The notes beneath the pieces are model-generated. The model saw only the letters and a program-made list of their open reading frames with translations, was not told where the DNA came from and made no database searches. From Lycium barbarum (taxonomy: Eukaryota; Streptophyta; Magnoliopsida; Solanales; Solanaceae), in the NCBI RefSeq assembly GCF_019175385.1, contig NC_083341.1:92158321-92222320 (forward strand): a stretch of 64,000 bases of DNA. The letters run 5' to 3'. Shown piece after piece: positions 1 to 10,545 of the stretch. Every line of letters begins with the position of its first letter. Within the stretch, counting starts at the first letter, position 1. Both the position numbers and the translations under genes were made by a program.

Positions 1-379
1 TTTCCCCCTATCACCCCACATTTCACCTAAGGCCTCAAAACCAGAATAAGAAGCATGCATGCATACCAAAAGACACCGTACGAATCCACTCGCGGCCTTC
101 GAATTCCTAATGGAGTCCTAAATTCCCATAACGACTGGAAAGGGTCATTACAAAATAAGTATAGACATGACTCCTATTGGCCGTATGAAACATGAAAAGG
201 GAATCCTCCCACAAAGCTTACCTTCCTACTTTTTCATTAACATCTTTACCGTGTGCAGAAAACATAAGATTAAATAAAGGAAATCATAGGCATGAATCAT
301 ATAAGACATTAATATTTGAACATAGACATAACATGAGTAAGAATAAGACGTTTACCTTAGGCATTCTCTTCTAGTTCAA
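1..379. other. Decayed repeat, no gene
   Basis: No coding frame or clear LTR end is visible. The segment lies just downstream, in minus-strand sense, of the chromodomain relic at 380-590, so it is probably the 3' untranslated part of that old chromovirus. This is inference from position only. Confidence 0.35.
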
Positions 380-590
380 GGAATAGGGGCGGATATTTCA
401 ATTTCTTTTATTCTTCAACTTCCTATATATCATTTTCAATATTTTGGTTTCTCCACAAGACTTTCATGGATTCTACTTCCATTTTCATAAATTTGTAAAC
501 TTGGCGATCTAGCATAGCCACATGGATTTCTTTTTATGTTAATCTCTCTTTAATCCCCGTGCTCTCGGTAGGGTCAATAAGGGACAAATT
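380..590 (-). pseudogene. Chromovirus integrase tail / chromodomain relic
   Basis: Translating the minus strand gives a heavily decayed copy of the C-terminal tail of Tekay-type Pol. Recognisable stretches are HVAMLDRQVYKF, matching the family's IAILDRQVRRL, and ESMKVLWRNQN, matching ASVKVLWRNNN. A degraded WEAEE..KYP region follows, with at least three stop codons inside. The same block occurs in better condition in elements A, B and C in this window, which supports the match. In those elements this tail binds chromatin and steers integration. Only about 70 codons survive, and the rest of this element is cut off by the LTR that begins at 603. It is among the oldest remnants in the window. 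Confidence 0.7.
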
Positions 591-602
591 TGCCACACAT
601 TT

Positions 603-1954
603 TGTAACACCTCATACCTTTCGGCTAAGGCTTGAACCATTGGATATGAGTATAAGATGTTTGTTAAAAGCAATTTACTTCCTTAGGAGAGCTATAACAC
701 AAAGTCGGGTTGGAAGTTACGGCTCAACTGAAGTATTTCAAGAGACCTCGCACAAGGTCCAAATCCCAGTAAGCACACCTAGATGGTAATTAAGTATTTT
801 TGTGGTTAAGTACCTATTAAAATTAGAGGTCTTCCAATATAGTTTCTAATGCAACAAACCATTCCTCAATCCAAAATTTGTGCAAAGACTTATGCCCATT
901 TTACTGGACACCACCTAGTCAGCACACCCGAGCATCAGGTGCGTGAAAACGCATGGAAGGTATCTCACTTCTATTTTTGTTTGCTCGACTGTGCCTCCAA
1001 CATGCTAGCTGCGCGATAGCGCACGTGGAAAACATTATAAGAAGCCTAGGTCGGACCCCATATCCCTTGCACGAAAATTTGCTCTAGAGAGATAAGCTCT
1101 CAAGAACTCAACTTCCTCCCAGGTCCCTCTATCATCCAAGGTAAGGCTTTGCCATAGAATATTGATGATTTCATCATCTTAACAAAAACTAATACCTCCT
1201 ACTCATGCAACGCATAGATTTTAAAGGAATCTTGTGAAGAACTCAAAGGAAGGATTTTATAAGGATTTCTTCCAGGTGCGACTACACCTTCAAACTCTTG
1301 TGCATGACTAGTTGATGGTAAAGTGATTAATATTTTAGTGTTGGGACTCATGGGGTGGTATTGGATGCCACAAGTACTTGTTCTAAATATTGTAGAGAAT
1401 TGAAGAATGGTCTTAATTATGGAATGATTGGTTGATAATATGTTATTGACATCATGGGTGATGAGGGGAGATTTTATAAACCTATGGATGATTGTTATAA
1501 ACAAAGGTGTTGAAGCTTCCTTGCCCACTAGGTGTTCGATAAAATGATTAGATGATCAACCCATGAACGTTCTTACTAATATGTTTATTATTGTAGATTA
1601 AAGTAGGGTGACTGAAAGTTGTAGTATGCTTAGAGGACAAAATTGAGGTATGTAAGGCTAACTATATACGCGCGGGAGCATCATTTCTTCCCTACGCCAT
1701 ATTCTTCCATGATTATTATGAATTCACAGTATAAATAGAGTTATGCCCTAGTTTCATAAAAAGCCTTGGAGCTTCTATACTTTAAATGATGTAGCTTCGT
1801 AGTTCGTTCATGTATGTCACTCTGAGCATCGTGAACTTAACACATAATCTATGTATGCTCATGTCTGATATTCCATGGGTCTCAGTTCTAAATCACCAAA
1901 TGTCTATGAACAATTAATGCTCTAACACACCATGATTACATGTATTATAGTAAT
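603..1954 (+). repeat. Degenerate LTR fragment (plus orientation)
   Basis: The segment begins TGTAACACCTCATACC, a typical gypsy LTR 5' end. Around 1130-1145 it has a CATCCAAGGTAAGGC-like stretch, and near 1645 a GGTATGTAAGGCTAAC block also found in the other plus-oriented LTRs here (for example 3421 and 27170). It has no partner LTR in the window. The right boundary, near 1954, is estimated from where minus-oriented LTR sequence appears to begin. Confidence 0.45.
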
Positions 1955-2413
1955 TTTCACGCCTTAAACCATAGAGACGAGACCGGTACCTGGTGCCTTA
2001 CTTAACCGAGTACTAACATACGTTATATTTGACCCCAACTGTTAGACCTCGAAAAATTCCCCGTTGATACACAATGAATAGACTAACGAAAGGCACGAAG
2101 TATACGGTATTGCAATAAGTGAGAAATGACATTGATGACCCTAATTGAGATTTGCAAAGACATTCGGAGTAAGAATAGAAAGTTTGCCAAGAGAGGGCAA
2201 GGCATACGATGTGTATCGGAAAGGATTTACGAGTAATAAGTTAATGATGATTTAATAGTGTCTTAGAGAAGAATTATAACGTCCCTTAGATCATTAATGA
2301 GGTGTTAAACAAGTATCAAGAAGGTTCCATAAGGATTGGAGATCAAACAAAGTGACGAGAACAAGATCAGAGAAAAGATGGGTTACATGGCCAATTATAT
2401 GGTCCGTATAATG

Positions 2414-2612
2414 TTATACGGTCCGTATAATGGTCCGCAGAATCGTCACAGTGAAGGTCCCTCACTGATGGGATTATACGGTCACTTATACAGACCGTAT
2501 AAAATTATACGGACCGTATAATGTGCTGTATAATGGTCACAGAAGCGAGATGTTGAAGCGGCGATTTCACGGTCACTTATACGGACCGTATAAGTTTATA
2601 CGGACCGTATAA
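2414..2612. repeat. Cluster of TTATACGGACCGTATAA palindromes in U3
   Basis: Four perfect 17-bp palindromes with a variable centre base (TTATACGG-W-CCGTATAA) lie at 2414-2430, 2505-2521, 2577-2593 and 2596-2612. Partial copies sit between them. They lie in the U3 part of the LTR, just upstream of the presumed TATA region. Comparable clusters occur in every Tekay-like LTR of the window. Confidence 0.9.
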
Positions 2613-3472
2613 GTGTTCGTATATTTTCCCGATGGGTCATATTTTAAGTTTTAAATAAGAGGACCCAAGTTCATTATTTTCATTTCCCATCTTCTCATAT
2701 CTTCTCCACGACTCAAGAACTCTCTAGAACCTTCCACACTCTTCATCTACAATAACCCAAGAGAGATTGGTGATCAACTTCATCAAACAACCAAAATTAA
2801 GTGTAAGAAACACATTAAAGTTTATCCAAGCCAAGGAATTTCAATGGAAGTGAACTAGGGTTTTGGTTCAAGAGAAGTATTTCCACTCAAGGCTTATTCC
2901 TACACCATCTAAGGTAATTTTTATGGTATTCCCATGTTGTTTAAGGTATTGAGAAGTTGAAACACTTGGATTGCAGAAGGGTATAGAAAATGGGTCATGA
3001 ATGTAAGAATAGTGTCATTTTTTAGTACTAGCTTGGATTGAGTCATGATTCTTGATAAGTTATGATTATGATCACGTTATAAATGATATTAAGAAACTGG
3101 GATAAACATTGTATATGAGTGAACGTAATAGTGTACTATGACCATGATTATAAAGGAATTGAAGTGAAATTGTGAAATGTGGATAATGTAGATGAATGAC
3201 GATTGTTGCTTATAATATTGGGAATGTTGTTATAAAGGTTTGAGAGTTGATATGTAATATGAGGAAAGTTGTATAAACAAAGGAAATGCTGCCCAATTTT
3301 CTCTAGCCTTAATAAGCATGTTCTTATAATCGATTAGCTAATGTTAATACGAACTTTCTTGAAGGTAGAAATGCGAGCATCGAAGGAGAACGATCAAACG
3401 ATAGAATAGCTAAATGAAATAGGTATGTAAGGCTAATCCTTTCCTTCTAAGGCATGACTCCTATGGCATGAA

Positions 3473-5604
3473 TGTCACGACCCGACTAGGGGCCATGACG
3501 GGTACCCGGGGCTAACCACCGAGCACCACTCGTTCAAGTACTTATCATTCTCATTAATCTCTTTTTAATCAAATTCACATTCAAATTATAAGGAAAACAT
3601 CTTTCATTTGAAAGTATAAATAATTTAATATACATACGCCTCTCGGCTATCAAAATGATAATATACACACATATACATATGTACAGTAGTGACCTTGTGA
3701 AACCATATAACCCATACTGCTTATCTACGAGCCTCTACTGGAGTGCTAGACATAAGGACGGGACAAGACCCCGTCATGCCCAAAATATAAATGTACACAA
3801 AAGAATAATCATAAGCACCTCCGAACAATGGAGTGCTCTCGAATCAGCTGCTAGCTCCTATGAGTCTGGATCAGGATCACCTCCCTGTCTACCTGTGGGC
3901 ATGAACACAGCGTCCAAAAAAATGGACGTCAGTACGAACATTGTACTGAGTATGAGAGGCATAAACAATAATGAAACATCAATGAAATGAAGAGGCATCG
4001 AATGAGGAGCAATCTGTAACTGATTGTGAACATAAAAGAAATAAATCATGATGTCTTACTCATACTCATCATCATATCATATATGCATAAATGTGTAAGT
4101 ATAAGTTGCCCGTCCCTGTAGGTACGGTGTAATAATATGTAACCTGCTCATAGACTCTTGACTTTTCGGGATATATAGAGAATTCATGGAGAGAAAGGAG
4201 AATCATACCATCGGATTCATGCCATAGAAAGAAAGGACTAGCCTCACATACCTTTGTTGATTAACTATTTTATTGCTTGCTCGGTCTCCTTTAATGCACT
4301 CGTTCTACCTTCAAGAGAATTCGTATCGACATTAGCTAAACGGTAACAAAAACATGCTTGCTAAAGCTAGAGAAAATTGGACGGCATTTCCTTCGTTTAT
4401 ACAACTTTTCCCATATACTATATCAACTCCCAAACATTCATAACAACGTTCACAATATCATAAACGACAAGCATCATTCCTTTATATTATCCACATTTCA
4501 CAATTTCACTTCAATTCATCCATAATCATGACCATAGTTCACTATCGTGTTCTTTCACATATAATACTCATTCCATGTTCTACATGTCATTCATAACCTA
4601 TTTACAATCTCAACATATCCATTTTCATGATTCTTTCCAACTACTACTCAACAATGTCACTATTCACACTTTCATGACCCATTTCCTTTATCTTTCTACA
4701 ATCCAAGTGTCTCCACTTCTCCATACTTTAAATAACATGCAAATACCATAAACCTTACCTTAGATAGTGTAGGAACAAGTCTTGAGTGGTATTACTCTTC
4801 TTGCACCAAAACCCTAGTTCACCTCTCTTGAAATTTCTTGACTTGGATGAACTTTGATGTGTTTCTCACACTTAGTTTTGTGGATTAGATGAAGTTGATC
4901 TTAAATTTTCACTTGGATTCTTGTATTGGAAGAGTTTGGAAAGTTCTAGAGAGCTATTGGGTCGTGGAGAGAGAAAATGGAACGAATTAAATGAACTTGG
5001 GTCATTATTTTAAAAATACAAAAGCTGTCCCGACGTCATTATATGGACAATCATACGGTCCGTATAATTGACCGTAAAACTGCTCCAGTGAGCTTCTCAT
5101 TCTGTGTCACTTTGACGGTACATTATACGAGCTGTATAATTTTATACGGTCCGTATAATTTGACCGTGAAATTGATCCTTCAGCAACTTCATTCTGTGAC
5201 AATCGTACGGTCCATTATACGGGCCGTATAACATTATACGATCCATATAATCGACTGTATAACCCATCCTTTCACTGATATTTTTCTTGCCACTTTATTT
5301 GATCTCCACCCCATAGGGAACCTTCTTATCACTTGTTTATCATTTCATTAACATTCTAAGGGACGTTATAACTCCTCTTCAAGGCACCATTTAGTTATCA
5401 TTAACTCGCTACTCGTAATTTCTTTCCAATACACATCGTATGCCTTGCCTTCTCTCGGTAAACTTTCTTCTCTTACCTCAAATGCCTTTGAAATCTTAAT
5501 TAGGCTCGTCAAACGTCATTCCTTTCTTATTAAAATATCGTATACTCGTATTCTTCGTTCGTCTATTCACTGTACGCAAATGGGGAATCTTCCAAGGTGT
5601 AACA
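3473..5604 (-). repeat. Element A 3' LTR, internally deleted
   Basis: Its ends match those of the 5' LTR at 10546-13229, but it is about 550 bp shorter. Similarity breaks near 4147, after GTAATAATATGTAACCTG, and resumes at the CATAGACTCTTGACTTT stretch, which corresponds to about 11220-11772 of the partner. The lost part holds the repeated GATAAGCTGCCC/tandem segment and the AGGTGAGTGT repeats. The hairpin motif is at 3925-3948 and the palindrome cluster at 5043-5265. Confidence 0.9.
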
Positions 5605-5619
5605 TTCTTCCCCCCTTTT
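5605..5619 (-). promoter_or_regulatory. Element A polypurine tract
   Basis: On the minus strand this reads CAAAAGGGGGGAAGAA, directly before the 3' LTR. It is the plus-strand primer site for reverse transcription. Elements B and C have almost the same tract at the same place. Confidence 0.85.
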
Positions 5620-5828
5620 GGAACATTTGTCCTCGAATGTTAAATACTCGGGAATTCTACAAAAAATTCACCAGAGTTTCCCCTGTAATATGGCTCTACC
5701 ATCCTGTTTCAACAACCTATAATAATATTACCTCACAGGGCCACAACACAATAACAATGTAAATTGGCCACACATGACAAAAAGTATGAAAAGAAAGCAT
5801 ACATACCTCATAGTGTTAGTGTTTCATC

Positions 5829-7405
5829 TTAAATCTCTCCTTGGGGTTGAAATAGGTGCGGATACTTGATCTTCATACTCTCTTCTGCTTCCCAGGTCAT
5901 TTCTTCCCGGTTGTTATTTCGCCACAAGAGTTTGACTGAAGCTACTTCCTTATTTCGAAGTATTCGTACTTGCCGGTCTAAGATGGCAATAGACACTTCT
6001 TCATATGCTAGCTTTTCTGTCACTTGGACATCATCAATTGGAACAATCCTCGCAGGATCTCCAATGCACTTACAGAGCATTGAGACATGAAAAACTGGGT
6101 GAACTGACTCAAGCTCTGAAGGCAAGTCAAACTCGTCGGCTACATGACCCACCTTGCGGATAATTTTATAGGGTCCAATGTATCGAGGACTTAACTTCCC
6201 TTTCTTGCCAAATCTCATCACCCCTTTCATTGGCGACACATTAAAAAATACCCAATCATCAAGCTGAAATTCCAAGTCTCGTCGGCGGTTGTCTGCATAA
6301 GACTTTTGGGGACTTTGGGTTGTCAACAGTCGATATCGGATAACTTTAACTTTTTCTACCGCTTGCTGAATCAATTCAGGGCCTATTAACTGTACTTCTC
6401 CTGTTTCAAACCATCCAATTAGGGATCTACATTTCCTTCTATATAAAGCCTCATACAGAGCCATTTGAATACTGGAATGGTAGCTATTGTTATATGCGAA
6501 CTCAATAAGGGGTAAGTGGTCATCCCAACTACCACCGAAATCTAGAACATATGCTCTCAACATATCCTCCAAGGTCTGAATAGTACACTCCGCTTGTCTA
6601 TCAGTCTGCGGATGAAATGCTGTGCTAAGTTTCACTTGGGTACCTAGACCTTCTTGAAAGGATTTCTAGAACTTGGCTGTAAATTGGGCTCCTCTATCTG
6701 TAACAATGGATAGTGGAATACCATGGAGCCGCACAATTTCTTTGAGATACAACCTTGCATAATCTTCTGCTGAGTATGTGGTTCTGACTGGGAGGAAATG
6801 AGTTGCTTTTGTTAATCTATCCACAATCACCCAAATAGAATCATACTTTCTTCGAGAACGAGGTAACCCCACAATAAAATCCATGTTGATCACTTCCCAT
6901 TTCCAAGTAGGGATTTCCATTCCCTGCAATAATCCCCTGGCTTTTGATGTTGGATCTTTACTTGCTGGAAATTCGGACATTGGGCTACAAATTCTGCTAT
7001 GTCTTTTTTCATGCCGTCCCACCAATATATCAACCTGGGATCGTGATGCATCTTTGTTGCACCTGGGTGAATAGAATACCGAGAATAATGGGCTTCTTCT
7101 AGAATTCATTTGGCACAATTCTGCCACATTCGGCACACATAGCCTGCCTCGGTATCAAAGAATTCCATTCATAGAAACTTCAAATGGAGACTTCTTTTTT
7201 CCTTGAGATATGTCTCTGTAGTGGCATAAATGGGGATCTTCATACTGACGCTCTTTCACTTCCATACTCAGAGAAGAAGCTGTGGGATCATTAATACTAA
7301 TCCCTGCACTACCCGAATCAATTACACGTACTCCAAGATTGGCTAACTGGTGGAGCTTATGAACCATCTCCTTCTTTCCTGGAGGAACTTCACATAGGCT
7401 ACCCA
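5829..7405 (-). pseudogene. Element A integrase with chromodomain-like tail
   Basis: The core shows INMDFIVGLP (first catalytic Asp), IVTDRGAQF (second Asp) and ECTIQTLEDML (region of the catalytic Glu). These are followed by the GPY-type stretch SPRYIGPYKIIRKVG and the tail IAILDRQVRILRNKE...WRNNNREEMTWEAEE. The N-terminal zinc-finger part near 6960-7100 is shifted out of frame, and a stop sits near 6666 (FTAKF then TAG). From about 6635 to 5829 the frame is open for 268 codons. In a live element this enzyme would insert the cDNA, with the tail directing it to particular chromatin. The upstream linker (about 7150-7405) is the usual variable spacer after RNase H. Confidence 0.88.
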
Positions 7406-7991
7406 TTGATCGGCGGCTAAGCGCATCAGCTACCACATTTGCTTTTCCGAGGTGGTATAAAATATTCACATCATAATCTTTCAATAATTCTAACCACCGT
7501 CGCTGCCGCAAATTCAACTCCTTCTGTTTGAAAATGTATTGGAGACTCTTGTGATCTGTATAGATATCAACATGCATACCATACAAGTAATGTCTCCACA
7601 TTTTTAACGCATGAATAACTGCAGCCAATTCAAGATCATGAGTTGGGTAGCTCTTTTCATGTTTCCGCAGTTGTCTCGAAGAATAAGCAATAACTCTACC
7701 ATGCTGCATTAGTACACACTCTAACCCAACGCCAGAAGCATCATAATACACAACATAACCATCTGGCCCTTCTGGGAGTGTCAAGACTGGAGCTTAGGTC
7801 AACCTGTTCTTCAGCTCTTGGAAGCTACGCTCACAAGCATCATTCCACTGAAGTTTTGCTAACTTCTGGGTTAGCTTCGTCAAGGGGGCTGAAATAGATG
7901 AAAAGCCCTCTACGAATCTTCTATAATAACTTGCCAATCCCAGAAAACTACGAACTTCTGTAGGCGTCGTAGGCCTTGGCCAAGTCTTCAC
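7406..7991 (-). pseudogene. Element A RT connection and RNase H
   Basis: The connection begins with [21 protein letters not shown] (cut here to its core, [15 protein letters not shown]). RNase H follows, with [28 protein letters not shown] and ADALSRRS, which supply the four acidic residues of the active site. One stop separates the two parts near 7794 (TAG after NRLT). RNase H removes the RNA strand during reverse transcription. The RNase H half is open, so the inactivating lesions lie in the neighbours rather than in this domain. Confidence 0.88.
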
Positions 7992-8003
7992 AGCTTCAAT
8001 TTT

Positions 8004-9447
8004 CTAGGTATCAACTCGAATGCCATCATCTGAAATAACATGACCCAGAAATGTCACAGAATTCAACCAAAACTCGAACTTTGAAAATTTTGCATACAAC
8101 TCCCGAGTCCGAAGAATTCCAAGAACAATACGTAAATGATCTGCATGTTCTGGTTCTTTGCGAGAGTACACCAGAATATCATCGATGAATACTATTACGA
8201 ATAGATCCAAGAGAGACCTGAATACATTATTCATTAAATTCATGAACACTGCTGGGGCATTAGTTAGCCCAAATGACATCACCCGAAATTCATAATGGCC
8301 ATATCTCGTTCTGAAAGCTATCTTGGGATATCTTCTTCTCTAACTCTCACTTGATGATAACCCGACCTCAAGTCTATGTTAGAAAATCACTTGGCACCCT
8401 GTAGTTGGTCAAACAAGTCATCAATCCTTGGGAGAGGATATTTGTTCTTTATTATCACCTTATTCAACTACCTATAATCGATGCACATTCGGAGGGAACT
8501 GTCTTTCTTTCTCACAAACAAGACCGGTGCTCCCCACGGTGAACAACTGGGTCTAATAAACCCCTTTTCAAGCAAATCTTTCAATTGCGCCTTTAGCTCT
8601 TTCAATTCTGCCGGAGCCATTCAATAAGGAGGAATAGAAATAGGCTTGGTGTCCGGCACATATCAATGGCGAAGTCAATCTCTCTTTCTGGAGAAAGACC
8701 AGGAAGTTCATCTGGGAATACATCCGGAAATTCATTCACTACCGGAACAGATTGGAAAATTGGCGAATTTGCTTCGGTGTCATGTACTCGAACTAGATGA
8801 TAAATATAGCCTTTAGATATCATATTTCTTGCCTTAAGGTAGGAAATAAACCTACCTTTTGGAGATGCTGCATTGCCCTTCCATTCAAGCACGGACTCTC
8901 CCGTAAATTGAAATAGAACTACTTTCATTCGGCAATCGACATTAGCATAACATGAAGCCAACCAATCCATACCCATAATCACATCGAAATCTAGAATTTC
9001 CAGCACAATTAAATCTGCTTTAGTTTGGCGATCACATATCACAATTACACAATCTTTGTACACTTGCCTTGCTATCACGGGATCACCAACCGGAGTAGAT
9101 ACCTCAAAAGGTTTAATTGGCTCGGGTTTCACCCCAATACGACCAGCAACATATGGAGTAATATAAGATAGGGTAGAACCCGGATCTATCAATGCATACA
9201 CACCATAAGAAAACATGGACAATGTACCTGTAACCACATCTAGGGAGGACTCAAGATCCTGTCGTCCGGCTAAAGCATAAATGCGAGGCTGAGTGGCACC
9301 TGAAGTAGATGCTCCCCCTTGGCCTCTACCTCGACCTGCTGGAATCTGAGAAGTCTGCCCTACCGGGCGCACTGAAGAAGAACCGACCGCTGATCCTATG
9401 GGCTGAATCCCAACTCTACCCCTCATCGACGGGAAATCTCTCATCAT
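8004..9447 (-). pseudogene. Element A protease and reverse transcriptase
   Basis: The aspartic protease motif is [16 protein letters not shown] is the form shared by the copies here. It is followed by [20 protein letters not shown] motifs are split over several frames: IDYR-stop-LNK (a Gln of YRQLNK is a stop, near 8470), [12 protein letters not shown] and [13 protein letters not shown], the catalytic DD pair. A small deletion near 8660 shifts the frame just as RT begins (EVLPDT becomes DMCRTP). A TAG at 8001-8003 closes the last open part. The same codon is TAA in element B and CAG in element C, so the two stops arose independently. Confidence 0.87.
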
Positions 9448-10341
9448 GTGCCCAACCTGGCCACAGGCATAGCAAGCATCCGAACCCCGACGACACCGTC
9501 CGGAATGTAATCTACTGCACTGACTGCACTGAGGTACTGGGGGTCTCCTCTGGCTATAATCTCCCCCAAACTGAGAATCTGGGCCTTCGAACTCTAACCC
9601 TGTCCTGAGCGGAAGGAGCGATCAAATCTCCTACCTGCAAATCGGGGAGGTGCACTAGTCACCGACTGGCCTGAGTGTCTAGAATGCGGCTACATTGATC
9701 CCCCTCTGTAGTCACTACCTGCGCCCATAGATCTGGCCCTCTTTCTTTGCCCTCAATCAATATCACGATCACCCCTTTGTGAATGTCGTTGTCCTGCTAA
9801 GTTCTGAGCATGGGCTTGTATTCGGGAAATATCCATCCCATCTTGAAATGAAGCCGTCAAACAATCCTTGAACAGATGTGTCCCCAAGCCACTCACAAAT
9901 CGATGCACTCTATCTCCCATATCATCCACCATAGTCGGTCATATCTTGCCAATGAATTAAATTGCAGGGGTCTTCATCCGGCTTTGACCCGAAAAATTCC
10001 GGAGGATTCAAACTCATAAAGTCACGGGCTCTGGTACTAGCTGACCGATCACTTGGGCCCGCATTCTGCCGCTGTGCCTGGGCGGCTACCAACTGTGTCA
10101 ATAAGTGAATAGCTTCGGTCATTTGTTGACCCGAAGTAGCCGGTGGAGGAACTGGAGGCATAGGAGGTGGAGATGAAGCCCCTTATTGTTCTTCGGTAAT
10201 AGGTGGAGTAAAAGAAGCACTAGATGGAGCCTCATTATGTGATTCACCCTCATCGACATTAATTGGCGGCTCTCTTTCTGCCCGTCTTTTCATAGTAGTC
10301 ATGCCCTTTTGGGCAGCTTTAGCCTTTCTCTTTAGCGGCAT
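9448..10341 (-). pseudogene. Element A GAG, deleted and frameshifted
   Basis: The start ATG is at 10341-10339 (MPLKRK..., cf. MPPKGK in C and MPVKRK in B). The N-terminal half is recognisable through ARDFMSLNPPEFFGSKPDEDP. A junction near 9960-9966 then joins DEDP directly to sequence matching ...FNSLARYAPTM. Against element C (about 60361-60640) this is a loss of roughly 280 bp from the core of the GAG domain. A stop (EEQ-stop-GASS) lies near 10180. The zinc knuckle [14 protein letters not shown] has Phe in place of its last Cys. GAG would form the particle and bind RNA; this one cannot. Confidence 0.85.
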
Positions 10342-10529
10342 TCTGAAATCATAACACACTATTAAGAGGGGAAAATCTTATATACGGCTCTATCGCACGA
10401 TCTCATAAGAAGAAAGATGGTCATTTTTCCTAAATGCCCTGTAGCCTCCTGTTTATTAGTGTGGCGCGCAACACACCGTAAACAAGACTCTACTAGATAC
10501 GGCTCGTAGACACTTCCTAGGACTGAACT

Positions 10530-10541
10530 GCTTTGATATCA
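10530..10541 (-). promoter_or_regulatory. Element A primer-binding site (tRNA-iMet type), decayed
   Basis: The minus strand reads TGATATCAAAGC against the standard TGGTATCAGAGC, complementary to the 3' end of initiator tRNA-Met, so there are two mismatches. It lies four bases inside the 5' LTR. The same site is perfect in the gag-only element, B and C. Confidence 0.85.
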
Positions 10542-10545
10542 CTTT

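Noticed and set aside
192..374. 60-codon plus-strand frame
   Set aside because: Short, no recognisable motif, in decayed retroelement sequence.
1199..1528. 109-codon minus-strand frame in the degenerate LTR
   Set aside because: No family resemblance and chance-length in noncoding LTR sequence.
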